Below, piece by piece: positions 1 through 9,379 of a DNA stretch of 53,379 nt; the first letter of the stretch is position 1, and every line of letters begins with the position of its first letter. Made by a program: the position numbers and the translations under genes. The notes under the pieces are model-generated. The model did not search any database, was not told the origin of the DNA, and was given only the letters and a program-made list of their open reading frames with translations. The stretch comes from M55B165 sp051744245 (lineage in GTDB: Bacteria > Actinomycetota > Humimicrobiia > Humimicrobiales > Humimicrobiaceae), in assembly GCA_051744245.1 (NCBI GenBank), contig JBNJCV010000005.1:1-53379 (forward strand), read 5' to 3'.

Positions 1-193
1 AATGTTTATTCTTTTATTTTGACCTACAAAATTCTTTATCCTGGAAGGCTGGGCAGTCTGTCAATCACAAAGCTCTTTTAAAACTTAAGCCAGGGGATAA
101 GAGATAAGGCTTATAACAAAAAGGAAGTTTTACTGTGGAGTTTATGGAGACCGGCTATGGGGTTGTCCCAGGACATTAACGGAGGTAATATTT

Positions 194-941
194 TGAAGCT
201 AGAAGACAGTATTATTTTAATAACTGGAGCTGCTGGAGGCATCGGCTCCAAAATTTCTACAAAACTGGCCAGAAAAAAGCAAATCTTGTTTTAACAGATA
301 GGGACCAGGATAGCATGAAGCGGCTGAAAAAGGAGCTAAAAGATTTTGTTAATGCATGCCATATAATTGGGGACATAAGAGATATAAGTATCCAGGATAA
401 AATAATAGATGCCAGTATTAGTAGATACGGGAGAGTTGACTGCCTTATAAATTCGGCAGCTATATCGGTGAGCAAATACCTTAGCGATATTCCGGACGCA
501 GTTATATCAGAGATTGTAGACACTGACCTAAAGCCCTTATTAGCTTGAGCAAAAAAGCTATCAGGGAAATGGAGAAGCAAAAATCTGGCATAATCATAAA
601 TTTCTCCTCCCTTGCCGGAAAACATCTATCTCCAGGCTCCTTCCTTACAATGCTGTCAAGTCAGCTGTAATTGCTTTCACGGAGGGAATAGTAAAAGAAG
701 CGGCATAACCGCTTATGCAATCTGTCCCGGCTCAGTGCTTACCAATATGCATTATCAGGTGACTGTGCAACAATATGGGGTAGAACCTAAAGAGGTTAAA
801 AAATCATTGGATACAGGTAACCTCACAGGGACACCGCTAAAAAATCTGCTTATGCCAGAAGAGGTAGCAGATAAAGTAATAAATCTATTGGCCGGCAGAA
901 TCAGAATAGGTAAAGGTAGTTGTTTGGAGATAAGAAAATGA
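194..941 (+). pseudogene. short-chain dehydrogenase/reductase, multiply frameshifted
   Basis: The pieces together spell a classical SDR. The first frame (TTG start at 194 after a GGAGG-like site) has the TGxxxGIG nucleotide-binding motif (TGAAGGIG). A second frame from about 275 carries the Asp-Arg NADP-type turn and an NSAA motif. A third, from about 545, has NFSSLAG. A fourth, from about 625, has the catalytic YNAVK (YxxxK). A last frame from about 700 has CPGSVLTNM and the C-terminal tail. Four frame changes, near 274, 540, 622 and 700, break it, the first in a run of A. All motifs are still readable, so decay is recent or the assembly is locally poor; the intact neighbours argue for decay. 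No gene could be supported in 1-193. The substrate cannot be told. Confidence 0.8.
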
Positions 942-943
942 GA

Positions 944-2038
944 TTATGGAAAAACATGTTCCATTTCCTTATCAAAATCATAATCCTCCCTTGGCCTTAC
1001 AAGGTAAATATTTCCCCCATGTAGGTCACTGAAATATAATCCCTCGTCACCAAAGGCTAGGCCACAAGGTGATGCTGCGCCCTTACCGGTATAGGTTACA
1101 AATTCATCATAAGAGCTTATGCCTGTAGCTGTTTTATTTATTCTCATCTTTACTATTTTTTTGCCCTTTACTTGACGTCCCTTTTGGTAAGAATCGCCAA
1201 ATAGCGCTACGAAAAGCTCATCAGAAAATCTTGAGTGAAATTGGCCATCTTGCATGAAATCCAATGCTGTGGGGGCCTGGGTAAAATGCCACCAGAAAAG
1301 TGCATTAGTCCTCATATCGCCATACCACCCATGATTGCTTCCCGCCTCTACTTTAGCAAGCACATCGTCTACGGCAGGACCATTTATGGTTACATATAAT
1401 GATTTATCGCTTTTTCTCCAGGCTGCGCCAAATGGATTTCTAAAGCCTTTGGAAAAAACAAGATTTCCTTTAACCGGGTTATCTGTAGGTATGCTTCCAT
1501 CTAGGTTCATCCTTAAAATTTTACCCCTGAGATCATTATCATCCTGGGGAGATTTTTCCCATGAACCTCCATCGGCTACATTCAGGTAAAGCTTACCATC
1601 AAAGCCAATACTTGGTGCCTGAATTTGATGTGCTTTGGTGGTTGATGGTATATCATCTATTATGGTATCCATGCTGTCTACTTTAAGGCCGTCTTTGCTT
1701 TTCATCCTTACCAGCTTTCCCTTTATTTCTTTCTTATCTTCATAAAGCATGGATACAAGAAGATCACCTGACTGCGGTTCTATGCAAATTCCCGTAACCC
1801 CGGATTCTCCCTTACCTGGAATTTCCGGTACAGGCTTGTAGTTTAAAAGCTCTTGGGCATATGTATAGACTTTGTAGTCTTTAGTAATAGCCCTGACCTG
1901 CCCATAAAGTTCTGTTACATATAGCAATACATTACTTTTATTATGGGTAACAGCAATATTTACCGGTAGATCAAGTCCTTTTGCTATAAGCTTTAATTCA
2001 AAACCAGGAAAAACCCACCAGTCTTGCCCGGGCTTCAT
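944..2038 (-). CDS. glucose/sorbosone dehydrogenase-type beta-propeller protein
   Basis: A 364-residue protein of the soluble aldose sugar dehydrogenase (GSDH/YliI-like) six-bladed beta-propeller family. Visible family motifs are RGKILRMN (171-178) followed by DGSIP, GFRNPFG (198-204) and NHGW (235-238), and a C-terminal blade with SPCGLAFG. Better-studied members oxidise sugars with PQQ and are exported, but no signal peptide is visible here, so a periplasmic or extracellular role is unlikely unless the start is wrong; PQQ use is not shown. The start is supported by AAAGGAG about 7 bases upstream. A strong sigma-A-like promoter lies at 2105-2133. It stands alone: it faces the broken SDR tail to tail and is 142 bp from the DedA-like gene. 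Confidence 0.8.
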   Translation of the reverse strand: MKPGQDWWVFPGFELKLIAKGLDLPVNIAVTHNKSNVLLYVTELYGQVRAITKDYKVYTYAQELLNYKPVPEIPGKGESGVTGICIEPQSGDLLVSMLYEDKKEIKGKLVRMKSKDGLKVDSMDTIIDDIPSTTKAHQIQAPSIGFDGKLYLNVADGGSWEKSPQDDNDLRGKILRMNLDGSIPTDNPVKGNLVFSKGFRNPFGAAWRKSDKSLYVTINGPAVDDVLAKVEAGSNHGWYGDMRTNALFWWHFTQAPTALDFMQDGQFHSRFSDELFVALFGDSYQKGRQVKGKKIVKMRINKTATGISSYDEFVTYTGKGAASPCGLAFGDEGLYFSDLHGGNIYLVRPREDYDFDKEMEHVFP

Positions 2039-2104
2039 TTTTTAGCTCCTTTCTTAATTAAGATTAGGAGATTAAGTGAACCAATTTAATAGACTTTGAT
2101 TTTC

Positions 2105-2133
2105 ATTATCTATAATCATTTATTTTTAGTCAA
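2105..2133 (-). promoter_or_regulatory. sigma-A-type promoter for the beta-propeller gene
   Basis: On the minus strand a TTGACT -35 box (2128-2133) is followed after exactly 17 bases by GATAAT (2105-2110). Each hexamer has 5 of 6 consensus bases. It would start transcription near 2098, about 60 bases before the start codon at 2038. This is the cleanest vegetative promoter I see in the first 10 kb. Confidence 0.65.
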
Positions 2134-2180
2134 TTGATAAAAAATCAAGATAAAAGGGGATCTTCAAGCATTAAAATAGT

Positions 2181-2930
2181 TCAAATTTTATTAGAAAAGC
2201 TGGAATTGTTACGGCAACTCATTTTTTTATCAGGTTCTCTATCAGGTTTACCGTTGTTCCACTTTTTCTTTATTAAAATTGCTACCATAAAAGAAATTAA
2301 AAATCCAAAACATATTACCATTAATACCTGTTCGATAGTTTCTGCGATGGACCCAAAAAAAGAATAGGCAAAAGCCAAGGGTAGAATGCCTGCAAATGAG
2401 AAAGTTATATATTTTTTAAAGCTCATTTTTGTTAATCCACATGTAAGGCATAGTGACTCATTAACTATGGGCAAACCCTTTGAAATAATTATTAGCCAGT
2501 GACCACTTTTTAAATTCCATAGCTGCATCTTTTTTCTATCTTTTTTAGAAATTAATTTTTTTAGAAAGCTTTTCTCAGAATAATAACCTAATATGTACCC
2601 TGCTACTGAACAAATTAACATTCCAACTGTAATTGAAAGCATGCCCAAGTAAATACCTAGAATATTGCCTGCTAGAGTAAAAATAACTGTACTGGGTACA
2701 GGCAAGATAACATCTATTCCCAGAAAGCCTGCCAGTATCCAAAAAACAGAGAAGGAAGATCTGGATGAAATGCTGTCAATTGCTTTTTGAAGAAACTTAA
2801 AATCGAAAAAAATAAAAATAACCCAGGTTAGTAGCATCAGTAACCCAACCATAATTGGAATTTTAACCCAGCCCAGTTTTAAATATAATTTTTTAAAGAT
2901 TTCTTCTATTTTATAAAAGCTATCTAACAT
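2181..2930 (-). CDS. DedA/TVP38 (VTT domain) family membrane protein
   Basis: A 249-residue polytopic protein. An N-terminal hydrophobic segment (about 24-45) precedes the VTT/SNARE-associated core, with the typical P-rich re-entrant stretch ILPVPSTV around residues 75-83 and a glycine-rich membrane segment after it. SKGLPIVNE near 150 is the second re-entrant-like motif of the family, and two more membrane helices follow. The C-terminal 40 residues are lysine- and aspartate-rich and should be cytoplasmic. DedA/TVP38 relatives are implicated in lipid scrambling, undecaprenyl-phosphate recycling and envelope homeostasis; the substrate here is unknown. It lies 178 bp downstream of the egtD-like gene on the same strand, so co-transcription is possible but not shown. 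Confidence 0.8.
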   Translation of the reverse strand: MLDSFYKIEEIFKKLYLKLGWVKIPIMVGLLMLLTWVIFIFFDFKFLQKAIDSISSRSSFSVFWILAGFLGIDVILPVPSTVIFTLAGNILGIYLGMLSITVGMLICSVAGYILGYYSEKSFLKKLISKKDRKKMQLWNLKSGHWLIIISKGLPIVNESLCLTCGLTKMSFKKYITFSFAGILPLAFAYSFFGSIAETIEQVLMVICFGFLISFMVAILIKKKWNNGKPDREPDKKMSCRNNSSFSNKI

Positions 2931-3107
2931 GTGCGGTTAGTATTAAAAATAATTTAGTAAAATATATTAAACTTGAGATGCAAAAAAGCCAATTATTTTA
3001 GGCCATTTTTAATTCTATTTACACTGCTCGTAGTTCTTTTACCTGCCACAAAATACAATATTAAGCAAAGGTTATGTAATTTTAATTTTCCTAATCAATA
3101 AAAAAAC

Positions 3108-4103
3108 TTACTTAACCACTTTCCACAGGCTGTCCACAAAATAGTTATTAGTATCAAAAAAATTCTCTACAATCTCAAAATTATTTTTATCAGCCATCTC
3201 TTTTATTCCTTCAAAATGATACTTGTATGAAGATTCAGTATGTATTGGTTCCCGTTTCTTAAATGTAAAGAATTTATTTAATCCCCGGATAAAGACTTTT
3301 TGCTTTTTCTTACTTACGAGAAAGCTTTTTACTGCCCCTTCATCTTTGTCATAGGTAGCATGGAATTCAAACTGATTTAGGTCAAAATTACCTTTAAGTT
3401 CACTGTTTATCCTTTTTAAAAGATTTTTATTAAAAGCAGCTGTAATGCCCTGCTTATCATTATATGCTTTGGTCATTAAATCTATATTTTTCTTTAAGTC
3501 AAACCCAATCAAAACTCGGTCACCATTATTTAGTGACTTCCAAAGACTGGACAAAAATGATTTTGTTTTTATAGGATTGAAGTTTCCTATATTTGAGCCG
3601 AGAAAAAGCACCACATTTCTTTTATTGTTCTTAGATGAAAGCCAGGAAAGTCCTTCAAAATATTCTGATACTAATCCCCTGATTTGTAAATCAAGAAACT
3701 CATTTTTTAAATTATCCGTAAATTCAGCTATAGCATCTTCTGATATGTCGATGGGGAAAAAGCAAAAATTGCAGTCATTTTTTTGTAATTCTTGGAGTAG
3801 GACACCGGTCTTTTTTCCGTCTCCGCACCCCAGGTCTATCAGGTTAAATTCTTTATTGCCAATTTTCCCGCAGATTTGTTTTTTGTTATTTTTTAAAATT
3901 TCCATTTCTGTGCGGGTAAGATAATATTCAGGTAGCTTGGTTATTTCTTTAAATAACCTGCTTCCCTCACTGTCATATATATACTTTGATGGAAGTGACT
4001 TTAATGGTTTTGACAGACCTTTCAAGACATCCCTGGCAAATTCCTGTTTTACTTTAAACTTTATATCTTCTTTCTGCTGTAATAAATAAGTTTGTTTTTC
4101 CAT
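3108..4103 (-). CDS. egtD: EgtD-type L-histidine N-alpha-methyltransferase
   Basis: At 331 residues it is close to EgtD (about 320). It has the Methyltransf_33 fold: YxYDxxGSxLF (43-51), TRTEMEIL (63-70), the SAM motif DLGCGDGKKT (90-99), PIDIS (117-121), FLGSNIGNF (167-175) and AYNDxxGITAAFN (213-225). The histidine-binding residues I recall from Mycobacterium EgtD (N166, Y206, E282, S284) line up with N174, Y214, E290 and S292 at a constant offset of 8, which favours true trimethylhistidine (hercynine) synthesis over a distant relative. It follows the fused oxidoreductase-desulfurase gene by 8 bp with AGGAG placed just before its ATG, so the two are one operon. No EgtB (sulfoxide synthase) is in the window. 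Confidence 0.87.
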   Translation of the reverse strand: MEKQTYLLQQKEDIKFKVKQEFARDVLKGLSKPLKSLPSKYIYDSEGSRLFKEITKLPEYYLTRTEMEILKNNKKQICGKIGNKEFNLIDLGCGDGKKTGVLLQELQKNDCNFCFFPIDISEDAIAEFTDNLKNEFLDLQIRGLVSEYFEGLSWLSSKNNKRNVVLFLGSNIGNFNPIKTKSFLSSLWKSLNNGDRVLIGFDLKKNIDLMTKAYNDKQGITAAFNKNLLKRINSELKGNFDLNQFEFHATYDKDEGAVKSFLVSKKKQKVFIRGLNKFFTFKKREPIHTESSYKYHFEGIKEMADKNNFEIVENFFDTNNYFVDSLWKVVK

Positions 4104-4111
4104 TTCTACTC

Positions 4112-7100
4112 CTATTTGCAGGGAATAAACCTTATAATATTTTTAGAATTATTAATTATTTCTTTTATTATACTAAGTGATTTAAGTATTTGCTCTTCAC
4201 TTGTCCTATATCCAAGGGAAAATCTAAGTGAACAATGAGCCTCGTCTTCACTAAGACCCATGGCCAGAAGGGCATGGGAGGGAGCAGCCGAGCCAGAATG
4301 GCATGCAGAACCTGAGGAAAAGCATAACCCTCTTTTAGCAGCTTCCAGCATAATGGATTCACCTCTTATCCCGGGAATAGTAATATTTAAGGTATTGGGT
4401 AAACGGTTATTCCTGCTGCCATTTAATACATAATTAGGTATAATTTCCTTTAGCCCTGACTCAAGACTGTCCCGGAGTTTTTTTATCTCGCCCATGTGTT
4501 CAAGATATTTAGGTACCATGTCTATTGCTTTTCCAAATCCGGCAATTCCTAACACGTTTTCGGTGGCAGAACGCATTCCAAATTCTTGTCCCCCGCCATG
4601 AATCAAAGGCTCAAGGCCCGTTCCCTTTCTTATGTATAATGCGCCAATACCCTTTGGTCCATACAGTTTATGTGAAGAAATAGTTAGCAGGTCAACTCCT
4701 AAATCTTTAACATCTATGGGAATTTTGCCCATAGCTTGCACAGCGTCTGTATGGAATACAATTTGTCTTTCTTTGGTAACACGGGAAATCTCTTTTATAG
4801 GTTGTATCGTGCCGGTAATATTGTTTGCCAGCATAATAGTTACCAGACAGGTTTCTTCAGATATAAGCTTTCTAAGGTCATCAGGATTAACTGTTCCTGT
4901 TTTATCAACAGGAAGATAGCTAACCCTAAACCCTTTAGTTTCAAGCCATTTGCAACTATTTAAGACTGCGGGATGCTCAATGGAGGAAGTAATTATGTGA
5001 TTTTTTTCCCCCTTATTTGCTAAAGCCACCCCTTTTATGGCAATGTTATCTGATTCAGTTCCTGAGGCAGTAAAAATAATTCTTTTTATGGTGCAGTTTA
5101 GCTGCTGTGCAACCTGCCGCCGTGCTTTATCTATTATTTTTTTTGCTTTTTTACCTTCATCATGAACACTTGAAGGATTTCCATATATACCAAACATCTC
5201 TTCCATATATTCCTTAACTTCATCTGCAATTTCAGTAGTGGCATTATTATCTAAATATATAGTTTTATCTGTTTCTCCAGTTTCTGTTACTTCAATTTCA
5301 CTAGATTTTGCTTCGCCTGAATCAAGAATCAAAGTATCATTTTCATTTTTGATTTTGACTATATTACATAATAAGGCTTTGTACACAGGAAAACCTGAAA
5401 TGGGGTCATAATTATCGAGGTCTGTGAGGCTGTTAATATTAGTATTGCGCCATGCCTCAGGCCCAATTGGGCTTCCACAAGCATGATTTGCCTCAATACA
5501 TCCTTCCTTAATGTCTTCTGTTACTATTGCTCTTTGGACTACACTCCCCCGGGGAGTTTTTATCATTACCTTCTCACCATTTTTAATACCTCTTTTTTCC
5601 GCATCTTTGCTGTTTACCATAACTGTGGGCTCAGGCCTTTTTTTGTTAAGGCCCTTTATTCCATGATGCTGGGTATGAAAACTTGTATTTACCCGTGCCC
5701 CCGAATTAAAAACTAGCGGATATTTTTTAAATAGTTCTGGCTGGGAGATGGGGCCTTCTCTTGGCTCAGAGTACTTTGGAAGCGGTTCGTAACCGTATTC
5801 ATCAAGGATGTTGGAGGCAAGCTCAAATTTCCCGCTAGGGGTGTCAAATCCAACTTTTCCGTCTTTTCTTAGTTTCCCCTTTTCCCATTTTTTGTATTGC
5901 ATCATCTCAGTATCTATTGATACCGTGCCTCCTGCTTTTCTGACTTCTTCCAGGGAAAAACCAGATCCCTTTAGAACATATCTTAGCAATTCTTCTTCTG
6001 TTTGGGGGTAAAGGTGCCCGTATCCAAGTCTTCTTGCAAGTTCGGCAAGTATGAAAACATCACTTCTTGCTTCTCCCAAAGGCTCTATCATTCTTTCCCT
6101 GATCTTAAATATAGACCCGTAAGTCATATAGGAAACATTTTCAAAATAAGTGGTAGCAGGAAGAACTAAATCAGCATAGGCAGAATCTGAAGTCAACTGC
6201 CTGTCTATAGTCACCAGAAAATCTAATTTCCCCAAAGTCTTTTTCCAGATATCCGAATTAGGCCAGGAGGTAGTAATAGAGCTGCCTTGTATTATCAATG
6301 ACCGTATCTTGTAAGGATTTCCTTTCAGTACTGATTCAGGGAGTGCACTAGCATGCGCTTCATCCCTGTATTTTATGTAAACAGGGAATTTATCTTTACC
6401 CAGCCTGGGGCCAGTATCGGGATTGGCAACCAACCCTTCTCTGTTAATGGGGAATTTGTTTTTGTTCATTGTAAAACACAAGCCCCCCGGGACATCTAAT
6501 TGGCCAGCAAGGCCCCATAATATAAGGGCTGCACGGATATTTTGAACTCCGCTGTTGCTGTATTCCATGCCTGTATACATAAGTTGAGAAACTCCCCTTG
6601 AGCAGGCAATCTTTCTGGCTAATCTTATAATGGTTTCTCTTGGGATTTTTGTAATATGCTCCACAATTTCCGGCCTGTAATGCTGAGTGTACTTTACCAG
6701 TTCATCAAAGCCTGTAGTCCAATTCTTGACAAAATCATCATCATACAGCTCTTCTTCTATCAACACATTTATCATTCCCAATGCCAGTGCACCATCTGTG
6801 CCCGGGCGGATGGGAACCCATTGCCCATCTGCCAGTTTTGCTGTTGCAGTCTTCCTGGGATCAATAACTACAACTTCAGCGCCTTTTTTTTGGGCATTTA
6901 GTATTCTCTTCATATCAATTGGAGGAAGGTCGGTGGCAGGGTTTGTGCCCCACACAACGATAAGTTCAGAGTTTTCTATATCTGAAAATGTATCCATAAA
7001 CATTTTTCCCATGGTGACATGTGGAGCTATCATGCCAAATGCTACATAACATAATGCGCCTACCCCCATAGTATTAGGAGAACCAAAGGGGAAGAGAACG

Positions 7101-7501
7101 CTACTAGCCGAAGAAACAGCAACCCCTTTGGGTTGATATATATCACAGAAAGAAAGTTCGAAACATCCAACCCCGGTATAAATAGCATTAGCTTCTGCAC
7201 CATATTTATCTTTTATAGAGACCAGTTTTTCAGTGATAATATCATAAGCTTGGTCCCAAGAGATACGCTCAAAATTATAGCTTCCCTTCCTCCCTTTTCT
7301 TTTCATGGGGTAAAGAAGCCTGTCCTTGGAATAAATAATTTCTGGTGCATGCTCGCCAAGCTTGCAGATAACCCCCATAGGCGATTGCTTGTCGGGCCTA
7401 ATGTCCTTTATCCTGCCTTCCTCATCATATTCAGCAATAATCCAGCAGCCTGCGCTACATATCCCGCAAATTCCCTTTTTTTCCATATTACCTTTTATCA
7501 T
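4112..7501 (-). CDS. molybdopterin oxidoreductase-cysteine desulfurase fusion (metallopterin-dependent ergothioneine synthase type)
   Basis: One 1129-residue reading frame encodes two enzymes. Residues 1 to about 715 are a DMSO-reductase-family molybdopterin oxidoreductase: a [4Fe-4S] site C12-x2-C15-x3-C19-x26-C46, a candidate metal-ligand Cys (C151, after FGSPN), WGTNPATDLPP, and a C-terminal molydop-binding barrel. A charged linker (about 715-747) leads to a complete IscS/NifS-like cysteine desulfurase (748-1129): LDNNATT, PLP lysine in SSHKLYGPKG (K945), catalytic Cys in GSACHSG (C1067). The same fusion beside egtD was described, as I recall, in Caldithrix abyssi, where it installs sulfur on hercynine without O2. 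The desulfurase would supply sulfur from cysteine and the metal centre would form the C-S bond. Met6 (7486) has a better ribosome site (AAAGG) than the first ATG. Function is inferred from family and operon. Confidence 0.85.
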   Translation of the reverse strand: MIKGNMEKKGICGICSAGCWIIAEYDEEGRIKDIRPDKQSPMGVICKLGEHAPEIIYSKDRLLYPMKRKGRKGSYNFERISWDQAYDIITEKLVSIKDKYGAEANAIYTGVGCFELSFCDIYQPKGVAVSSASSVLFPFGSPNTMGVGALCYVAFGMIAPHVTMGKMFMDTFSDIENSELIVVWGTNPATDLPPIDMKRILNAQKKGAEVVVIDPRKTATAKLADGQWVPIRPGTDGALALGMINVLIEEELYDDDFVKNWTTGFDELVKYTQHYRPEIVEHITKIPRETIIRLARKIACSRGVSQLMYTGMEYSNSGVQNIRAALILWGLAGQLDVPGGLCFTMNKNKFPINREGLVANPDTGPRLGKDKFPVYIKYRDEAHASALPESVLKGNPYKIRSLIIQGSSITTSWPNSDIWKKTLGKLDFLVTIDRQLTSDSAYADLVLPATTYFENVSYMTYGSIFKIRERMIEPLGEARSDVFILAELARRLGYGHLYPQTEEELLRYVLKGSGFSLEEVRKAGGTVSIDTEMMQYKKWEKGKLRKDGKVGFDTPSGKFELASNILDEYGYEPLPKYSEPREGPISQPELFKKYPLVFNSGARVNTSFHTQHHGIKGLNKKRPEPTVMVNSKDAEKRGIKNGEKVMIKTPRGSVVQRAIVTEDIKEGCIEANHACGSPIGPEAWRNTNINSLTDLDNYDPISGFPVYKALLCNIVKIKNENDTLILDSGEAKSSEIEVTETGETDKTIYLDNNATTEIADEVKEYMEEMFGIYGNPSSVHDEGKKAKKIIDKARRQVAQQLNCTIKRIIFTASGTESDNIAIKGVALANKGEKNHIITSSIEHPAVLNSCKWLETKGFRVSYLPVDKTGTVNPDDLRKLISEETCLVTIMLANNITGTIQPIKEISRVTKERQIVFHTDAVQAMGKIPIDVKDLGVDLLTISSHKLYGPKGIGALYIRKGTGLEPLIHGGGQEFGMRSATENVLGIAGFGKAIDMVPKYLEHMGEIKKLRDSLESGLKEIIPNYVLNGSRNNRLPNTLNITIPGIRGESIMLEAAKRGLCFSSGSACHSGSAAPSHALLAMGLSEDEAHCSLRFSLGYRTSEEQILKSLSIIKEIINNSKNIIRFIPCK

Positions 7502-7869
7502 TGTTTTTCTTTTGGGTTATAATCTATTAACAGTAATAGGCACTTTAGCTAAATTTTATCATTTTTTATATTGATTATGTAATAGAAATAACAAACAGAT
7601 TAAAAGCACCTAGTAGTTTTGTAGTACATATACTTTTTATAGATACAAACATCTGGCTTGGCTGGTGCTTCAACGGTTGCAATATCTGAAAAATAAAACA
7701 GGTAACTGCTGTCTAATCAGGCTACTATATTTATAAGAGAATACAAAAATTAGCCCCCAAGCAATTTTTAGCACCCAATTAAAATAACATCATTAGAAAC
7801 TGCTGGTTTTAAATTTTTCTTTTCATTCTTTTATGCTAAAGTTATGGGTAAATAGTTAAGGATATTAGC
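7502..7869. other. divergent intergenic region
   Basis: 368 bp separate the minus-strand ergothioneine operon from the plus-strand glycosyltransferase operon, so promoters for both must lie here. The minus-strand candidate is listed separately. For the plus strand I see AAGGA about 8 bases before the ATG at 7870 but no convincing -35/-10 pair. The stretch is AT-rich and I see no reading frame, tRNA or clear hairpin with a T-tract in it. Confidence 0.6.
7565..7594 (-). promoter_or_regulatory. candidate promoter of the ergothioneine operon
   Basis: On the minus strand TTGTTA (7589-7594) is followed after 18 bases by TATAAA (7565-7570). The match is 4 of 6 and 5 of 6 bases, with acceptable spacing. 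Transcription would start near 7558, leaving about 60-70 untranslated bases before the oxidoreductase-desulfurase gene. The region is AT-rich, so chance matches are likely. Confidence 0.4.
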
Positions 7870-9318
7870 ATGAGTAAAATACTGGTATTGGGCATGAGCC
7901 CGCTGCCTTTTGAGAATGACAGGAAGGTCTATGGCACCGGCATAAGGAGCTGGCAGTTCATGCGCCCCCTGCTTGATGATGGCCATGAGATATGTGCCTG
8001 TAATTTTGCTATTCCCTCTGCATATCCGGAAAATTTAAAGCCAAAATTTTTATCCGGCTTTAAACATGGCAGCTACAGTTTTTCCTACAACATCCTTCCC
8101 CAGAAAGACTTTGAAGACATGGGGACTGTAAAGAGAATTTATGACCAGTTCAAACCGGATTGCATAGTAGGATGCACCTTCTACCCCTCCTATATTGCAG
8201 CCAGGCTGCTTAAGAGCCTGGAAAACAAACCCCCTTTCTGGGCTGACCTGTTTGGCCATGTAATGGCGGAAGCCCAGGCCAGGGCAGCAGTAGACGGAGA
8301 TGATGGATGCCTTTTCCATTACTGGAACAGCGAATACAATATCATAACTTCGGCTGACATGTTTTCCTGCGTATCCGGAAGACAGGAATATGCCTTGGTT
8401 GGGGAGCTGGGGGCAGTGGGAAGGCTTAACAGGTTTACTTCCGGATACAATTTTAGCTGCAACATACCCTGCGGGATGCCTGATGAAGAATACAGCCATG
8501 CCAGGAACGTAATAAGGGGAAAAAATGGGATAAGCGAAGGCGACTTTGTAGTGTTGTGGACAGGGGGATACAATACCTGGACTGATACCAGTACCTTGTT
8601 TTGTGGGTTGGAGATGGCCATGAAAGAGGATGACTCCATAAAATTTGTCTCCACCGGGGGCGAAATACCAGAACAGGACATAAAAACCTATCCCCGGTTT
8701 CTGGAGAAAATAAGGGGGAGCAAATTCAGGGATAATTTTTTAATGGAGGGCTGGATTGACGGAAAAGACGTCCCCAATTATTACCTGGAAGCTGACATAG
8801 GCATAAACATAGACCAGGACATATACGAGGTAAGGCTGGGAAGCAAGAACAGGATACTTGACTGGTTCAGGGCAGGGCTGTGTGTGCTTTCCTCAAATGT
8901 TTGCGAGCTTACTGAAATAATAAAGGAAAACAGGATAGGCTACACTTTCAAGCCCCATGACAGCCAACATTTAAAAGAAAAGCTTTTATATCTGGCCTCT
9001 AACCGGGAAAAAGTAAAACAGGCAGGAAAAAAAGGCCAGGAGTTTGCCAGGGCTAATTTTAACTTTACCGTGACTACCAGAAGGCTCAGGAAGTGGGCAG
9101 ACAATCCGGTGCATGCACCCGACTGGGGAAAGAAAAGGCAAATCTTTTATGAAAAGGAAGAAGCCCTAAACAAACTGGAACAGATTACCAACAGTCAAAA
9201 ACAGATGATAAAAGACAGGGATGAAAGAATATCCAGGCTGGAGGCAATAATAAAAGGGGGCTTTGCCTATAGGGTATACAGCTACTTTAAAATGCTTAAA
9301 AGCAAACTAGGCCGCTAA
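7870..9318 (+). CDS. GT-B fold glycosyltransferase (GT4-like) with C-terminal coiled coil
   Basis: 482 residues. The N-terminal half looks like a GT-B acceptor domain (MSPLPFENDRKVYGTGIRSW motif region near residues 9-28). The C-terminal half has VVLWTGGYNTWTD (about 233-245), the donor-domain start of GT4 relatives, and then GLCVLSSNVCELTEII in place of a perfect GT4 EX7E motif. Residues about 425-462 are a lysine- and glutamate-rich coiled coil, and the last 20 residues are basic and amphipathic (YRVYSYFKMLKSKL), a likely membrane-surface anchor. It is the first gene of the surface-glycan operon running to 17955. Donor and acceptor cannot be told; the GDP-mannose and GDP-rhamnose genes further on make those sugars plausible donors. 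Confidence 0.75.
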   Translation: MSKILVLGMSPLPFENDRKVYGTGIRSWQFMRPLLDDGHEICACNFAIPSAYPENLKPKFLSGFKHGSYSFSYNILPQKDFEDMGTVKRIYDQFKPDCIVGCTFYPSYIAARLLKSLENKPPFWADLFGHVMAEAQARAAVDGDDGCLFHYWNSEYNIITSADMFSCVSGRQEYALVGELGAVGRLNRFTSGYNFSCNIPCGMPDEEYSHARNVIRGKNGISEGDFVVLWTGGYNTWTDTSTLFCGLEMAMKEDDSIKFVSTGGEIPEQDIKTYPRFLEKIRGSKFRDNFLMEGWIDGKDVPNYYLEADIGINIDQDIYEVRLGSKNRILDWFRAGLCVLSSNVCELTEIIKENRIGYTFKPHDSQHLKEKLLYLASNREKVKQAGKKGQEFARANFNFTVTTRRLRKWADNPVHAPDWGKKRQIFYEKEEALNKLEQITNSQKQMIKDRDERISRLEAIIKGGFAYRVYSYFKMLKSKLGR

Positions 9319-9379
9319 ATTGTAATAATTTAACTATTATATTAAAATTCAATTTATTGTAATTTCATATTTTACTCCT

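Noticed and set aside
194..941. Programmed frameshifting in the SDR gene
   Set aside because: Four separate shifts without a slippery heptamer or stimulator are best read as decay.
4112..7501. Fusion as an assembly artefact or read-through of two genes
   Set aside because: The frame is continuous through a typical charged linker, both domains are complete, and the same fusion is known next to egtD.
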